A stretch of 50,252 nt of DNA, from NCBI GenBank assembly GCA_000697055.1, contig JNDT01001806.1, positions 1 to 50,252 of the forward strand, given 5' to 3'. The notes below the pieces were generated by a model. It made no database searches. It saw only the letters and a program-made list of their open reading frames with translations, and was not told the origin of the DNA. The stretch comes from Saksenaea vasiformis B4078. Its lineage: Eukaryota > Mucoromycota > Mucoromycetes > Mucorales > Saksenaeaceae. Numbering within the stretch: position 1 is the first letter of the stretch; every line of letters begins with the position of its first letter. Both the position numbers and the translations under genes were made by a program. Of this stretch, positions 22,801-35,609 are shown in pieces.

Positions 22801-25744
22801 TTGGACTTTTGCTTCACTCAATGGCAGTTGTTGCGTGAGAAAAAAAAAATAGATCACAGATCAGCATTTTCGTTTGTTCTGCTTTGCCTCTCAGTTCTCT
22901 TTTGGAAAAAAGTGAAGAATTTTTTGGGTCAAAAGAATGGCATATCAAAATTCAAAGAGCGATGTGCAGACGTGATCAACAGCGTGTAGGAAAGAGAGCC
23001 TTCACTTATTTAGACAGCTTCAAGGAACTAACTAAGCGTATCGCAAAAAATACGGTGTGATATTTTGTCTAGACATGTAAATTCCCAATAGCGTTCACGC
23101 GTGTTCCTAGGCGATCTCCTCAGGAACCATCCAAGATCGTACCAACACAGGTCTGGCCCGTCAGGTCTCGCTGATAAAGAAAAGCGTGGTCCTAATTTCC
23201 AAACCAATGAGAAGGCGCAGAATGCAGTTTTCAAGCGAATGATAAAATGAAAAACATGGAATGTCCCATTGGATTCTGGATTCTCAAACGAATGGACGAG
23301 GTGAAAGACTCATTGGCTTTTCGATCTTCAGGCGGATCAAACGGACGGGGAGGCGCTCGAATTATAATACGACTCGCACAGAAAGGAAGTAGCTCTAGCC
23401 CATGCCGGTAGGCTTTACTGCGTGATCGCACTAAATTTCTAGCAGTTAGAACGCAACACCGTCGGGTGCTGCGCGATAGCAAAGATAAATTACTCGCAGT
23501 CAAAGTCATATGCAAAGAGAGTCAAGTCACTGAAGCGGAGAGCTCTGATAGTTATTTGTTCTCTTTGTTGAGTCAATGATCGATGGGTTTACGAAAAGGC
23601 TCACCGTCTTTTCTTGGAAACCTGAGCTTTTATTGATTGTAACCCTGGCGAATATTTCGATCGAGCACAAGATGGACATGTCTTTCTTTTATGTTGTTTG
23701 GAATGTATGATTCCACAAAGACAAATGCTATCATCCTCAGTACAGCTTCATGTCGCTGGACCTGTGTCGCTTCGGGCTTTTTGTGGCGGCTAACTTTCGA
23801 ACCTAGCCGCTCTCCGGGGATCAGTAGGAAATCCTATCGCCCACGTGGTGCCAGATACAGGACAGACTGTCACGAATACATCGTTACAGTCTTGGTTAAT
23901 AAGCAAGATCGCGTTCAAGCACATCAATGTATGATATTTCAGCGCTCTCCGAATAAATTTTGACCCTATTGGGAAATCAAGCTCAAGTAGATGAAAGTAT
24001 TACCACATATGCTACGGCGGTTACATTCGAGACGCTATAAAAATAGCACCAATCGAGATTGCCAATAACCTTCTGCTAGCTACTGTCTGACGCGAATGGG
24101 TGAACGTTTCGAGCGGTTCAAGGAACAGCTAGTTCAATTATTCCGTAGCGATCGAGACAGACACGCTACAAATCTCAACGCCATCGACTCAGCATGAGAA
24201 TATCTTCCAAATGTGAGCTAAGCAGAGTTTTCATGCGATTAATTGTCAGGATGTTGGAACCTATGCGCTTGTAACTGCCCGGATAGCAACTGCGCGTTTA
24301 CAGTCTAGAATCTACTGTTGCAGAGGATACAATCGTAAAAAGGATTCTCGTGAATAGCCGAGAATAGCAACATAAATTGGGCTTTCTTTGACTATGTAGC
24401 ATGAAACGCGGCTACTGCCAGCTCGAAAGAAGTGGAATTCTTCTATATGAATAAGCTACATCATTTAAGGAAACATGGTGCACCAGAGGGCCAATTCTTT
24501 ACTTTGGTGTATTAAAGACGTCACTGGTCTATCTACTAGTGCCCCTGCTACGAAAGAAAAGAAAAGTTGCCCCTTGGTTGCCTCCGAAACATTTATATGT
24601 ATCTAAATAGACTAATACCGACTCTCAAACGAACAAGTTTACTTTTTGATTGTTTTGTTTAAGTCTGATACATACCATTGCATATGCTAGCTTCTTTGTT
24701 GAATGAAAGATAAAATAAAACTGCGTACAACCAAAAAGAGAAAAGGAGTTGCGTACAAGAAAGGGAGTAAAGGAAGAATCGTCGATGGGATAAGAGGGGT
24801 GTAAGGAACTATCTAGGCCGGAAATGTACGTCTAGACTCAGGGCGTGTGTGAAAAATAAAATCACTACGAGGGAGTTACTCTGTGGTGGCAGGGCAGAAA
24901 CTCGATCTTGTGCAGGAGATCCTGGAGACCGGGATGATAGGATGTTCAGAACATGAGACAGGGGTTCATCAGATCACGAAAGAGTAAGCAAACGAAGGTT
25001 ATCTAGAAATACATTTTTGTGTAGCCTGAGGATCTTTTCTTCATGATCTTAGTACAGCCACCGCACGACTTTTTTTAAGGACCCATGACCTGAGTAACGT
25101 GTACGGGTAACGTGTCCTGTTCTTTCCTTTTTTTTACTATTCCTACTGGTTCTCTATTACGCAATATCATGCTTTATCGAGAGAACCGTTCCTAGTTTTT
25201 TGTACTTTCTTTCTTTAAAAGGGAAGAACACAGCTACAAGTAGGGCAGAGGGCTGCGGGAGCGGCGTTCACTTCCGAATTGACAAATGCGAGGTTTCAAT
25301 AGGTGCACGAACTGTGGCACAGGCTAACTTTTATAGTGAGGATGGTTTCGAACATACAAGGCGTGCAGCGCCGTAGAGTGGAGTAACATGATACATTTAC
25401 CCTGATGTTTGTGATCCAAAGGAGAAAATTATCTGCATAACATTTAGTGCAGAAGCTGAATGTTCTTTTTTTATTCTTTCAGTATCGAAAGGCAATGTGT
25501 GGAATTGGTTTCCCGATGATCGTGTACGTCCCGCGTAGCGTGATCAAATACAAACAGCCACCCCCGGGGGACGTATCGCGCTATCCTTTCCTCAGTAACT
25601 AGGCCAGTGCAACCAAGCTGTATGTCACACAGCTCTTCCCTATAGTAAAAACCTCTTTTTTTTTCCCTTTTTCCTGCCCGAAGCCTTTTTCTTAATAGCA
25701 CTTCCCAGTTAAAGCTTTCGGAACCGAAAAAGTAACTCCTATCC
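19891..25744. other. Gene desert between the LPMO cluster and kinesin
   Basis: 19891 to about 20460 is duplicated LPMO upstream DNA. Then comes a fold-back element (21232-21395, listed separately). From 21400 to 25744 there are only short reading frames with no motif or splice chain that I can support. The last few hundred bases (about 25620-25700, pyrimidine-rich on the - strand reading) should contain the kinesin promoter, but I see no clear TATA box. Confidence 0.45.
21232..21395. mobile_element. Fold-back (inverted-repeat) element, MITE-like
   Basis: Two perfect 34-bp inverted arms, 21245-21278 (starts CCGACAATTCACCTG) and 21348-21381, flank a 69-bp spacer. The similarity continues imperfectly outward (TGGGGAAAAGGTA versus TGGGAAAGGCGTTT when read inward), giving an element of about 164 bp. 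It has no coding capacity, and a target duplication is not clear. A transcript would form a long stable hairpin. Confidence 0.65.
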
Positions 25745-28700
25745 ATGGCCGCAACTCAAGTGAGGTAAAGAGAGCGTTTGCACAATTCTGACTCGAGCAC
25801 TGACGGTCATCTGGCATTCGTTAGGGTGGGCCTGCGTGTCCGACCATTGACTCACAAGGAGCAGCTCAGTAATTGCACCGAATGTATAAGCTTCATTCCC
25901 AATGAACCACAAATTCTGATCGGAACGGATAAATCGTTCACCTACGATTATGTTTTCGACTCAAGTACAGAACAACCTCAAGTATATTCCACCGCTGCAA
26001 AGCCTTTGCTCGAGAAATTTTTGGACGGGTAAAGATTGCCGAATACCGGTCATTGCCCCTTTTTGACTGACCTTTTTTTTTTCAGGTACAATGCTACGAT
26101 CCTAGCCTATGGGTAACCTTTCTATCGTCGATAAAAAATTCGCAAGTAAGAACTAACGTGTTGCATTGATCGATAGACAGACTGGATCGGGAAAAACGTT
26201 CAGTATGGGTACCGGTCTAGATAACAATGTGAGCGCAGAAAATGAAGGTTTGTTTCTTGTGTCTTCCTCTTGACGCATCTCATTGGTCCCATATTTTTCT
26301 TGATAGGTATTGTGCCTCGCTGTGTGGTTGAGCTATTTCGATGCCTAGAAGAGCGAGCCCAACAAAACTCAGACTTCCAATATGAAGTCTTCGTTTCTTT
26401 TCTCGAACTGTATAACGAAGAGCTTATCGATTTGCTTAACCCTCAGACTGCACAAAGACGAAAAGGTCAGCCTGTTACAGGTGCCGTGGAAGTCACAATT
26501 CGGGAGGATGTAGCAGGCAACATCTATTGGAGCGGCGTGAAAGAAGAACCATGCTCTAGTCCGGAAGAGTTGCTAAGGTTTGCTAGAGCTACACAAGTCC
26601 TTGCCCTAAATGCTCTTTAGCTTTCTTGCCAAGGGCTCGTTGTGTCGTACAACGGCATCTACCGACATGAACGCAGTCTCGTCTCGATCCCACGCTGTCT
26701 TCTCCGTTATACTAAAGCAACAACGACCCGAAGAGGAGGGAGCTGAGAACGATTCTAAGAAAACGCTCAACTCCTTAACGAGCAAATTCCATTTTGTTGA
26801 TTTGGCAGGATCGGAAAGAGTATGTGCCTTGAAAGACAATAGATTATAACTAAACAATCTTGCAGTTGAAGAGAACCAATGCACAGGGAGACAGAGCAAA
26901 AGAAGGCATAGCCATCAATTCAGGACTCTTAGCCCTGGGCAACGTTATTTCCGCGCTAGGAGATGAGGCACGTCGCACAGCGCACGTCCCTTATCGCGAC
27001 AGTAAACTGACTCGTCTCTTGCAAGACTCGTTGGGCGGAAATAGTCAGACATTGATGCTTGCATGTGTTTCACCAGCCGACTCGAATTTTATGGAAACAC
27101 TCAACACCTTAAAATACGCCAATCGAGCACGAAACATTAAAAATCGCGTTACTATCAACCAGGACTTTGCTGGGTCTTCGATCGAAGTGAATCAGCTCCG
27201 AGCCCAAGTTGCCAGACTACGCATGGAGATTGCATCTTTGCGTGCCGAAAATGTCGGCAGTGGCTATGGTGGATCACAACAACGCGACGACGAGAACCGG
27301 GCATTACGTGCAGAGATTATGCGACTTCGTGATCGCATTCAGGACCTTACAACCAACATGGTACAAGTGACCAGCGAACGTGATACCTTGAAAATGGAAC
27401 GGGAACTCGGCGAATTTTTAGCTAATGAAGGCGAGGAAGGAAAGAATCTCGATCCAGCATCTCAAGAACGCGTTCAAACCCATCCTTTAATTGCTCAGTA
27501 CCAAAAGACGATCCAGGATCTCAACAACGAATTGGCTGATACGCGCGATCGTCTTGCCTTCCTTGAAACTGCAAAGTCTACCGCCATGATGGCCAATACC
27601 ATGCCACAGTCATTTTCATCTGCTTCGTTTTCTCGACATAGCTCTCTTCAAAAGTTCTCGGACCTTTCCAATCACGCTGAACCCAATATGTCGAGTAACA
27701 CGCGCCGACGAAAACCGAGACGCCGCTACAACGGTCGTCTGAGTGTCAATTCAAGCAGCACCACTAGTAATGCACGATCTTCACGAGTGACTTCCAAACG
27801 AACAGCCAGACGTACGCCCTTATCGCAAAGCTCCAGCACGAAAACAAGACGTCCGTGGAGAAAACAGCCAAAAGAAAAACCTGCCGAAGAATTTGAAGAT
27901 GAGGGATTCAGTGCCAACGACGTGCAGGACGACGAAATCCGGGACGAAGTCAAAGAAAGCATTGCCAAAGCCCGTGCGGAGATCCAAAAGGGTATGGAAA
28001 TGCTCGAACTCGTCAAGGTACGATGTGTTATTATTATTATTATTATTTATTTACCAAGTCCGCTAACACATGAACTTCGAAGCCCCTGGAAGATGCTGCA
28101 AACTCTTGGGAAGAAGAACTCAAGGTTAGTTCCAACAGACTTTCTGTAGTATTCAACTGACGACTCATCTTTTAGGCATTTGAAGCTGAAGAGAAACGCA
28201 TCTACGGTGGAACAGAACTTCGTCGACGTGGATCGGATGAAGGCAACTTCACCTCGACGCCATCGCCTGTGGATCGGCATGAACAGAGTGATAGCGACAC
28301 AGAGGACCTTGAGGCGCTGGTACGTTGCAGCCGCTAGTTATAACAAATCAAGGAATTCACATGTTTGTCATGTAGAGTGTTCCTTCTTGGGAAACGGCAA
28401 GCAAATCCACCCGCTGCACATCACAAAGCGACACAGACACTAAGTCGGTGTCTTCTGGCGGTGATAGTCAGAGCTTCTTGTCGTTAACACATAGCAAGGC
28501 GAACTCTGTTGACTCGTCTTCTCCAGATGGCAAGTACAACCCTCAGATGGTACGCATGCTTCATCAGATTCAGTCCGATATCCGCGTAAAGGAAGAACTT
28601 GTTTCGCATTTGGAAAAGTCCGAGACAGCCTACGCCTTCATGCGCCGAAAATTTGACGAAAAGGTCGGGCATCTGCAATCACAACTTGCATCGCTGCAAC

Positions 28701-31081
28701 GAGAACGTGATACAGCTGTCAGGCGTACACAGTCCGGCTTCTCGAACAAATCTGAGATGACCGTGCAGATGCGGGAAAAGCAGCAATTGATCGAGATCCG
28801 CCATGCGTATGAAGCCAAGATGAAGAGTCTGCTGACAGAAATCAATGACCTGAAGCGCAAATATTCGCAGACCACAAGCACCATGCAAGCAACACGTAAC
28901 CAGAATGAGTCGTTGCTCCGCTCGCTCAGAGTCAATGTGGAGACGCTTAAGGTGGAGAAGAAGCGCATGGTCAAACGAATGAAACAAGAAGCGGAACGTG
29001 TGCGAGAGCAAATGACCCTGCAGGAACGCAAGATCCAACAGCTGCAGCGTCTCAACGCAGAGGCCACCATGGCTCGACGACGCCTGGAGCGTGAGCACGA
29101 AGCACAAAAGATCACGTTGAAGCGTCGTAATGAAGAAGTGTTAATGAACAACAACCAGCTAAAGCAGTTGACGAATGTCCTAAAGAAGGCTGTCCGTGAG
29201 GGTGGTGTGCTGGACGAGCGGCTGTTAAGCAAGGTGTCCCATGTGATGGGTGGTAGTTTCGCGGTGTTTGCCCGCGGTGGCAGCCTTGGTGGCGGTAGAA
29301 AGACCCGTCGGAAAAATCCCGTTCCTGTACAAGTGCGTGCGTGCCGTAAGAAGCAGCTCCTTGATCGCGCGCTTAGCCAGTACATTCAAGGAAAGCAGGC
29401 GGTGGTCGAAATGGAGCAGCTTCTGTTCCGACGTGAGCGTCTAGCAGCCGAGAAGTTGGAATTGCTCGATGAACGCAAGCATATCTATCTGGCAGAAAAG
29501 GAAAATGCAGAGGCAACGGGTCAACCTATGGATACCATGGCGCTTGAGTTCACTGATGAGCGAATTGACTTGCTCGAAGCCGAGATTTCTTATCTCTCTG
29601 CACGTATCCGGGCGCTCCAATCCGAAGCCGCAGGAGAGTCACTGGCTGCAGACGACGCGGCGGTTCCCGTTGTCACCGAGTCGCGCCCGGAGAAGCGTGT
29701 GACCTTTGCGGACGAGATTGTGAACGAGCCCCATGCCAATGAGGAATGGACAGATATGGACATGCTGGAAGAACAGTTCAACGTGCCCACGACAGCTGCA
29801 CCGGAGATTGCATTTGACGTTGCCGCAAAGCTGCTCAAATCGCTGGAGCCTGATGAATGCAAGAGTATTGCTGAAGCGCTCGTAGATGATATCATGAACG
29901 TTCGTATGAGTGAGTGTAACCGCCAGGTGACCATGCAGAACTTAGAGAAAACGGTGATGGATTTGCGACGCACCTTGGTCGTGATGAAACGCGTAGCCAT
30001 TGCAACGACGGTTGAGAACGAGAGACGTATTCGTAAATTGCAGGAGAAGAACAAGGACGACGATGACGAGGATAGTGCCATCGATGTGAAGATTGAAGAA
30101 TTCATCAACAGTGGCAATACCATTTTTGATAAGATCTATGAAGATGGTCTGCGCGGCATGATCACCACGCCGGAGCCGGGCATGGATTATATGCTCAATG
30201 ACTCACCTGCGTCGTCAGTTGTTGGCAGCAACGCTAGCCATGCTAGTAACGAGCCAGGTCTTATTCCTCCTCCTTCGCCGTTAACCTCACCTGTATATAC
30301 CGCAACCCCTATGGGTAAACCTATGAATGGCGGCGTGAAACCGCCTGTGTCGTTGACAGACAAGAATCGTGCAAGCATCAGCGCACGACGCGATTCAACG
30401 CCCTCACCTGATCGGTTTTATAACATGATACAGAAACGCCTTTCTTGCCAACGGACCGGAGGCTCTGAATCACCGATACCAATGACTATTGTCAACCAGG
30501 CTGAATTTGCTCGTTACACAGCCGACCGAGAGTCATCAACTTCCTCCATCCGAAGTAGCCATTTACGTCGGTCCTCCGTTCAAAGTGATTATTCTTCTTC
30601 TCAAAATTCTTGGAACCATACCACATCGAGTGCATCGCAAGGCTCGCTGCGCAAACGTGCATTCTCGCTACAGCAACCGCCAATACCCACACGACGACGT
30701 GCGTCGTTGCGTGAACTCTCTTTGATGGGGGGTCCGCCTGGGTCTACAAATACATCGGAATACGAACCATCATCACCTTCTCTGGCTGCCACTTTGTCGT
30801 ACCAACGTGCTCAGCACTATCATCACCACCCACCACCACCTAAAAGACCATCCTTTACTAATTTGTCAAGTATCACAAGCATGTCAACAGTTCTGCTCGA
30901 ACGAAGTGGCACGCCTTCGGGAAATAATGTATTTGATCGATTGTCACAGACGCCCACCCATGCATCTCAGGCAAAACGGTCCTACAGACACAGCAGTGGA
31001 AGTATAGAAGATTTAAGGTCACGTTTTGAACTTGAACGATCCAATAGCGTCATGAGTAACTCCTATTACGACGAGCAGTAA
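25745..31081 (+). CDS. Kinesin-4 family motor protein (KIF4/KIF21-like)
   Basis: A plus-end-directed microtubule motor; kinesin-4 proteins limit microtubule growth and act at the spindle midzone or in cortical tracks. Exons: 25745-25764, 25825-26028, 26086-26112, 26177-26247, 26307-26596, 26634-26819, 26866-28017, 28083-28124, 28176-28319 and 28376-31081. They total 4842 bases, or 1613 aa, in phase throughout. The N-terminal motor domain (about 7-361) has the P-loop GQTGSGKT (84-91), switch I NAVSSRSH (217-224) and switch II DLAGSER (260-266), then [16 protein letters not shown] and the neck [10 protein letters not shown]. Long coiled coils follow, including [17 protein letters not shown], a kinesin-4-like signature. 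The last 300 or so residues are Ser/Pro/Arg-rich and probably disordered. The intron at 26597-26633 is only 37 bases with donor GTCCTT, so that junction is the weakest. An intron at 28018-28082 carries a TTA run. Confidence 0.93.
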
Positions 31082-32072
31082 TTTAACTCCCTCTTCAACC
31101 TTTTTTATTCGTGTTTTCGATATATAATTTTTTGTCTTTTGTTTTTGTACTGTAAGGCCATTCTTAGTTAACAACGTTTTTTTTACCTCGTACAACCTAC
31201 AAGAGTTTACATCTCCTTTTACCTGGAAGAAACAAACATGCTGAGATACATGGCACATGAAAGCATCGATATCAGCGATGGATAGACAGTACTCATGGCC
31301 TCGTTACAGCAGTAATCTGGGTGGCGTTTATTCAGCCCTTAGAAGCGAGATGCTGATTCGACTAACTTTGTGGGACAGAAGATAGCCAATTAACATATCG
31401 ATATGCATCTTCAGATATGCAAGTCGCGGGCACTTCCGACTGAATGCAAACTGACATCGAGTCCATCGAAGCTCGCTTTTGTACCGCGGTGGATACATAA
31501 GCTGAGTATGATCTAACGAATCTTGAGATTTGAAATCAAATCTGTATAGCCATCTTGTCGATGCATTCATGTATCGAACTACTCCTGCACAGATGCGGGT
31601 TTTGTGGTCGACATGCATTGTATTTGTGCAGTCATGATCGGTGTTCACTTTCACGTTAGGTCATATTGATAAGCATGGTCAAACGACGTAGCCATAATGA
31701 TATAGATGTCCAAACAAATGAAGCTATCGCGAAGTTAAAAGTTGGTGGAAGACAAGCGTATTCTTAGTATACTAACTGGCCCTTTCAATTAACACTGAAC
31801 CACTTTTGGTCGATGCAAGTTATTTGTCCTGGAGGAAATGAAAGATGCGTGTACTGCTGACGCATGCAAACAGCATGATCAGATACCAGCGGGACTTGCC
31901 TGTTGCTTCTTCGACAAATAGTATGTCGCTGAATCAATAATCTTTTGAAATGAAGACGCGCTAAATTAGTACAACTATCACTCGGAAGATGTTCACTTTG
32001 TTGAATTGATAAGCAGTATGGCAGGAGGGAAAATACACAATTATAAATACGTGCTTTATTGCCAGCTATAGC
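31082..32072. other. Spacer between convergent kinesin and APC4 genes
   Basis: It holds the 3' flanks of both genes; a T-rich stretch after the kinesin stop (31100-31185) is probably its 3' UTR. An open frame of 108 codons on - (31328-31654) has a segment (CPRLAYLKMHIDML) faintly like a leucine-rich repeat, but no other support. Confidence 0.4.
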
Positions 32073-34846
32073 TTATGACATCTCGAGAATAAGGGATTTG
32101 CCGTTTCCAGCTACAACGCTCAGAATGCGTCTCTTTTCATGCCCGTTCGCTCCTAGGATGATCCTATTCATATTTGGTAGTTCCATGTATCTTTCCAAGA
32201 GGAGCTATTATATCAAAAAGTTAGCGAAAGCACGCGTAGCATCTTCTTACCTCTGACGTTGCCGTCATATCTTCATCTGCTGTGATCAATGGTTTGTAGG
32301 GGAGGTTTTCAAAGGCTAAGGTGCCCAGAATCGAGCGTGCTTCGGACGACTCACTTTCCTCTTCCAGCACCACGCCGAGTTCATGCGCATCAAAAAATTC
32401 CAGGTCTGTCACCCGATGACAGAGTTGAATAGAAATGTACTCAGTACGGGCAGAGCCGGAAAGTTCGCTTCGTAAAATGAGCACTAATAGAACGATGAGC
32501 AAACTGACACACCGCTGTCTAGTTGTGTTACATTACATTTTCTGTGATCATTCTGTGCAATTGCATTGTATTGACAGGTAGTCTGAGAGAAAGAAGGAGA
32601 AATATGTAAGTTAGCTCAATCGCTATTTTCTGTTTGCTAAATTACCCCATTATCCACCGTATAGGACGCGACTGATCTTCCCGTACTGTCGGTTGAAAGA
32701 GTTAATGAAACCGGTTGATCATCTAGTGCCGTGCTGCGATCTAGGATGGTGGCCGATGGCTGCACTGGAAGCGATCGGCACATTTCATTCATCATTTCCA
32801 TCAGCTGTGTAAATCCAACATCCTTCAGCACACGTTCTGCATCATACAATTATGAATGAAAAATCACGCAACCCTGGAAACCTTGTTTTTTTACCCCGAT
32901 CACACTCCTCTGCAAGTACCGATGTCCGCATATTAGGAGAAATTTTGAAAAACTCAGACAGGCTGTCGGACGCAAACGAGGTCTTCAGATACTGTACTAC
33001 CAAGTGTGGATCTTCACACGGACCATCCTCGTCTTCGTTTTGATATTGAGGGTTTTGATCAGAGAAACGCTTGACGGCTAGACAAGAGGTTCTTATAGCT
33101 ATTCTCATCTTACTGTTAGACCTGCTTACTCTGAAAAATCCAGGCTATAAACGCTTCAAACATCTTGGACAGCTGATTGATTTTTGTCAAGTACACATAG
33201 AGACGTTTTAGAAAAACAGCTACGGTTTTGATACAAGCTCTTGTAAGGTCTGTGCTTAGCAGATCCTGGTATCTCTCCGTCCTATTTAGATAGTTATTTT
33301 CTTGACCATCGCTTTCCTTTTCGATATGTATCGTACCACAGGCTATAATCTTTTAAAGCGCTTAGCTGAAATATCAGCCTGTCGCATGCTGGTAATAGGT
33401 ATTCGGCAATGATCTGCCGTATACTGGAAATACTGTGGTACGTGTAGGTCTCCCACTGTTTGACTTTCTATAGGCATAAGGTATTAGATAAGCAGCATTG
33501 TCGCATCTATATACACATTTACCTGTTCTGGTAGATCGGTAAGGTACTCATGTAGTGCTACGCTTGGGTTCCCAGTAGCCAATAATCCCAAAAGTTCCAC
33601 CTCAGGCATAGCAAGCGTTTCCTCTTTCCATTTATGTTATCATGCCGATCTTTTCCTTTTTGTTTCACACTGTTCATACCATCCAGCGTTAATAATCGTC
33701 GTGTCACATTTTCTGCATTGTTCATTGCCAGCCTTGTAATATTACGGTGATGGCGTTCCAACATGGTTGTACAGAGAGACATGTACCGCAAGAGGAAGTC
33801 AATTTTCGTCTGGGTTTCTGCGACATTGAGGATCTCGTCCTTTCTTGAACGCAGAATATGGGTGTCTAGGGTAACAATGCGCCCATCGTTCATACCATCG
33901 TGCAAGAAGAGCCGTAGGGTTGATATGTCCGGCGTGGTACCAACACTGATAATGGGCATGATCTGCTATGTCTGTTAACCCCTCATCATAGTAGGTTCAA
34001 GGAAACCTTACTTTGGCTATCCGTTCGATTGAATGGATTGTTCCTACGTGGTACATGCCGTTCAAACTTTTTATTATGATTATTTTTTCCTGACTCGTAA
34101 CAGCACATACATGATATGTACCTTAGGTGTAGGTTTCCCGTTTTATCGCCTATGAGTAACATCGTCTGCTCATCTTGATCAGTAACAGGTTCGGTTGGCA
34201 GTGGTTCCTTGACAACTCTGAACTGTGCTATGGATCTATTATTATAATTTAGCACGAGCAATAGATTCCATGTTCTCATTTTGCCTTGGTGGTTCTAAAG
34301 GAGCGGTACTCAGAGGTGGAAGCATAGCATTTAAATCAAATATGTCACGCTATAGCAACAATAAGAACTTGTAGGCAACAGGAATTATGCTTACTGCAGC
34401 ATCGAGTTGTCTATGGTTCGAGTAACTCACCCATTGAAGACAGGTGACCCCCTGATCCATGTGCTTATGATGTTCGGACACGTTCCAGGTATCGACCTGG
34501 GTAGTTGTAAAGGAAGCGGTGTGGACTTTGACGACTTTGCCGTCGGCAAAGCCCACAGCAAATTCATGCCCTAATACCACGTCTTCAATGGACTTTTTCC
34601 TTAAATGACAGCGGAAGTACCATTCGGTTTCCATGCCACAGCAGTGATCATGTTATTTGGTAAAGGTAGGGTGCAAACGAGATCAACGCCAGCTCGGTAA
34701 AGCGACACGGTATTATCTTTGGCAATATACAGCAATAAATCGGTGGTGGGACACCAAGAAATGAATTTGGCATGTTTACGAAATCGCTTTTCATCGTAAA
34801 GAGGAAAAGGTGTAGTGTCATCAGAGACGACATGCTCTGTCGCCAT
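32073..34846 (-). CDS. APC4: Anaphase-promoting complex subunit 4 (APC4/Lid1-like)
   Basis: A scaffold subunit of the APC/C, the ubiquitin ligase that drives anaphase and mitotic exit. Exons (on -): 34621-34846, 34395-34570, 34310-34349, 34122-34227, 34012-34066, 33680-33965, 33523-33623, 33307-33467, 33130-33281, 32895-33077, 32646-32836, 32537-32582, 32251-32483 and 32073-32204. They total 2088 bases, or 695 aa, in phase; fission yeast Lid1 is of similar size. The N-terminal WD40-like part has KHAKFISWCPTTDLLLYI, AVAWKPNGHEFAVGFADGK and LLIGDKTGNLHL. The APC4 helical domain has LPEVELLGLLATGNPSVALHE followed by KVKQWETYTYHSISSIRQII. The C-terminus reads VAGNGKSLILEMS. The junction near 34227-34310 is uncertain: the frame changes there, and the 82-base intron used has a weak donor (GTACCG). 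An alternative is a one-base frame change in an A run at about 34282. Confidence 0.88.
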
Positions 34847-35609
34847 GTTGATCGGTGATAGAAAGGTTCGCAGAGCCCAGACGTTCGTGCTGAACAGGGA
34901 CTGCTTAATTCGAACGCGCTCACCACCGCGTCCCCTATGGTTCCGCAGTTCACGCGATACAGTATTGCGAGGAATACAAGAACATCCGCGTTGTTCAGGA
35001 GCATTTGCACATCTCGGTAATTAAATTTAGCCGAACCTTTGCTTTCACCACCCTTAAAGATGATTAAGTGACTGACACACACTCGTTTTCTGATAACCTT
35101 ACTTTTCAAAGTTATGCGCACGCTGTTAAGCAGCTGTAGCACCCCTTAAAGGAATTCAGTTTGATACGCTTCCACTTGACAAAAGATTGTTGTTGGCATG
35201 AATCGAAAGATAAGGCTTGATAGGTGTATAAACCTTAAATGATTAAACTTTGTCCTTCGTCGTCAAAGTTAATAGAATTGGTACTTTCTTGATGTTTATT
35301 AACATTATGTTGTTTTGTTTGAGGGTATAGTTCACGTGTTTACAGAAAGGAAAAGACCATATAATTAAAAAAGAAGAAAAGAAGAATTACGGTAGCATAA
35401 AAGGATTTGCATGACGAAAGGAAAAGAATAAAATGTTCAAAAACATAATGGGTATATACACATGTGTCCCTTTAAGAAAGAAAAGAAAAAAAGAAGTGTA
35501 GAAAAAAAGAAGAAGAAAAGAAGAAAAGAGATAGGGGATCCACAAAATCCAAAATTGTACCAAAGAAGAAGAGTAAAAGAAAAAAAGAAGAAGAATGTGC
35601 ATGCATAAC
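34847..35609. other. Spacer between APC4 start and GATA-like/PHD gene end
   Basis: No gene is visible. It should contain the APC4 promoter and the 3' UTR of the upstream gene. 35470-35600 is a strongly purine-rich tract on + (AAGAAGAAAAG type), pyrimidine-rich on the transcribed - strand. Confidence 0.45.

Noticed and set aside
23231..23963. Arg/Ser-rich frames of 90-94 codons
   Set aside because: No recognised family and no exon chain; composition follows a local GC rise.
28027..28048. TTA trinucleotide run as a functional repeat
   Set aside because: It is short and lies inside a kinesin intron; no sign of a role.
28630..29385. 251-codon frame on - opposite the kinesin coiled coil, Arg/Ser/Cys-rich
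   Set aside because: A shadow of a long GC-richer exon; no domain and no splice context, while the + frame continues the kinesin coiled coil.
34648..35142. 164-codon frame on - covering the start of APC4
   Set aside because: It overlaps the APC4 first exon in another frame and has no recognisable content; the WD40 frame is supported by splicing phase.
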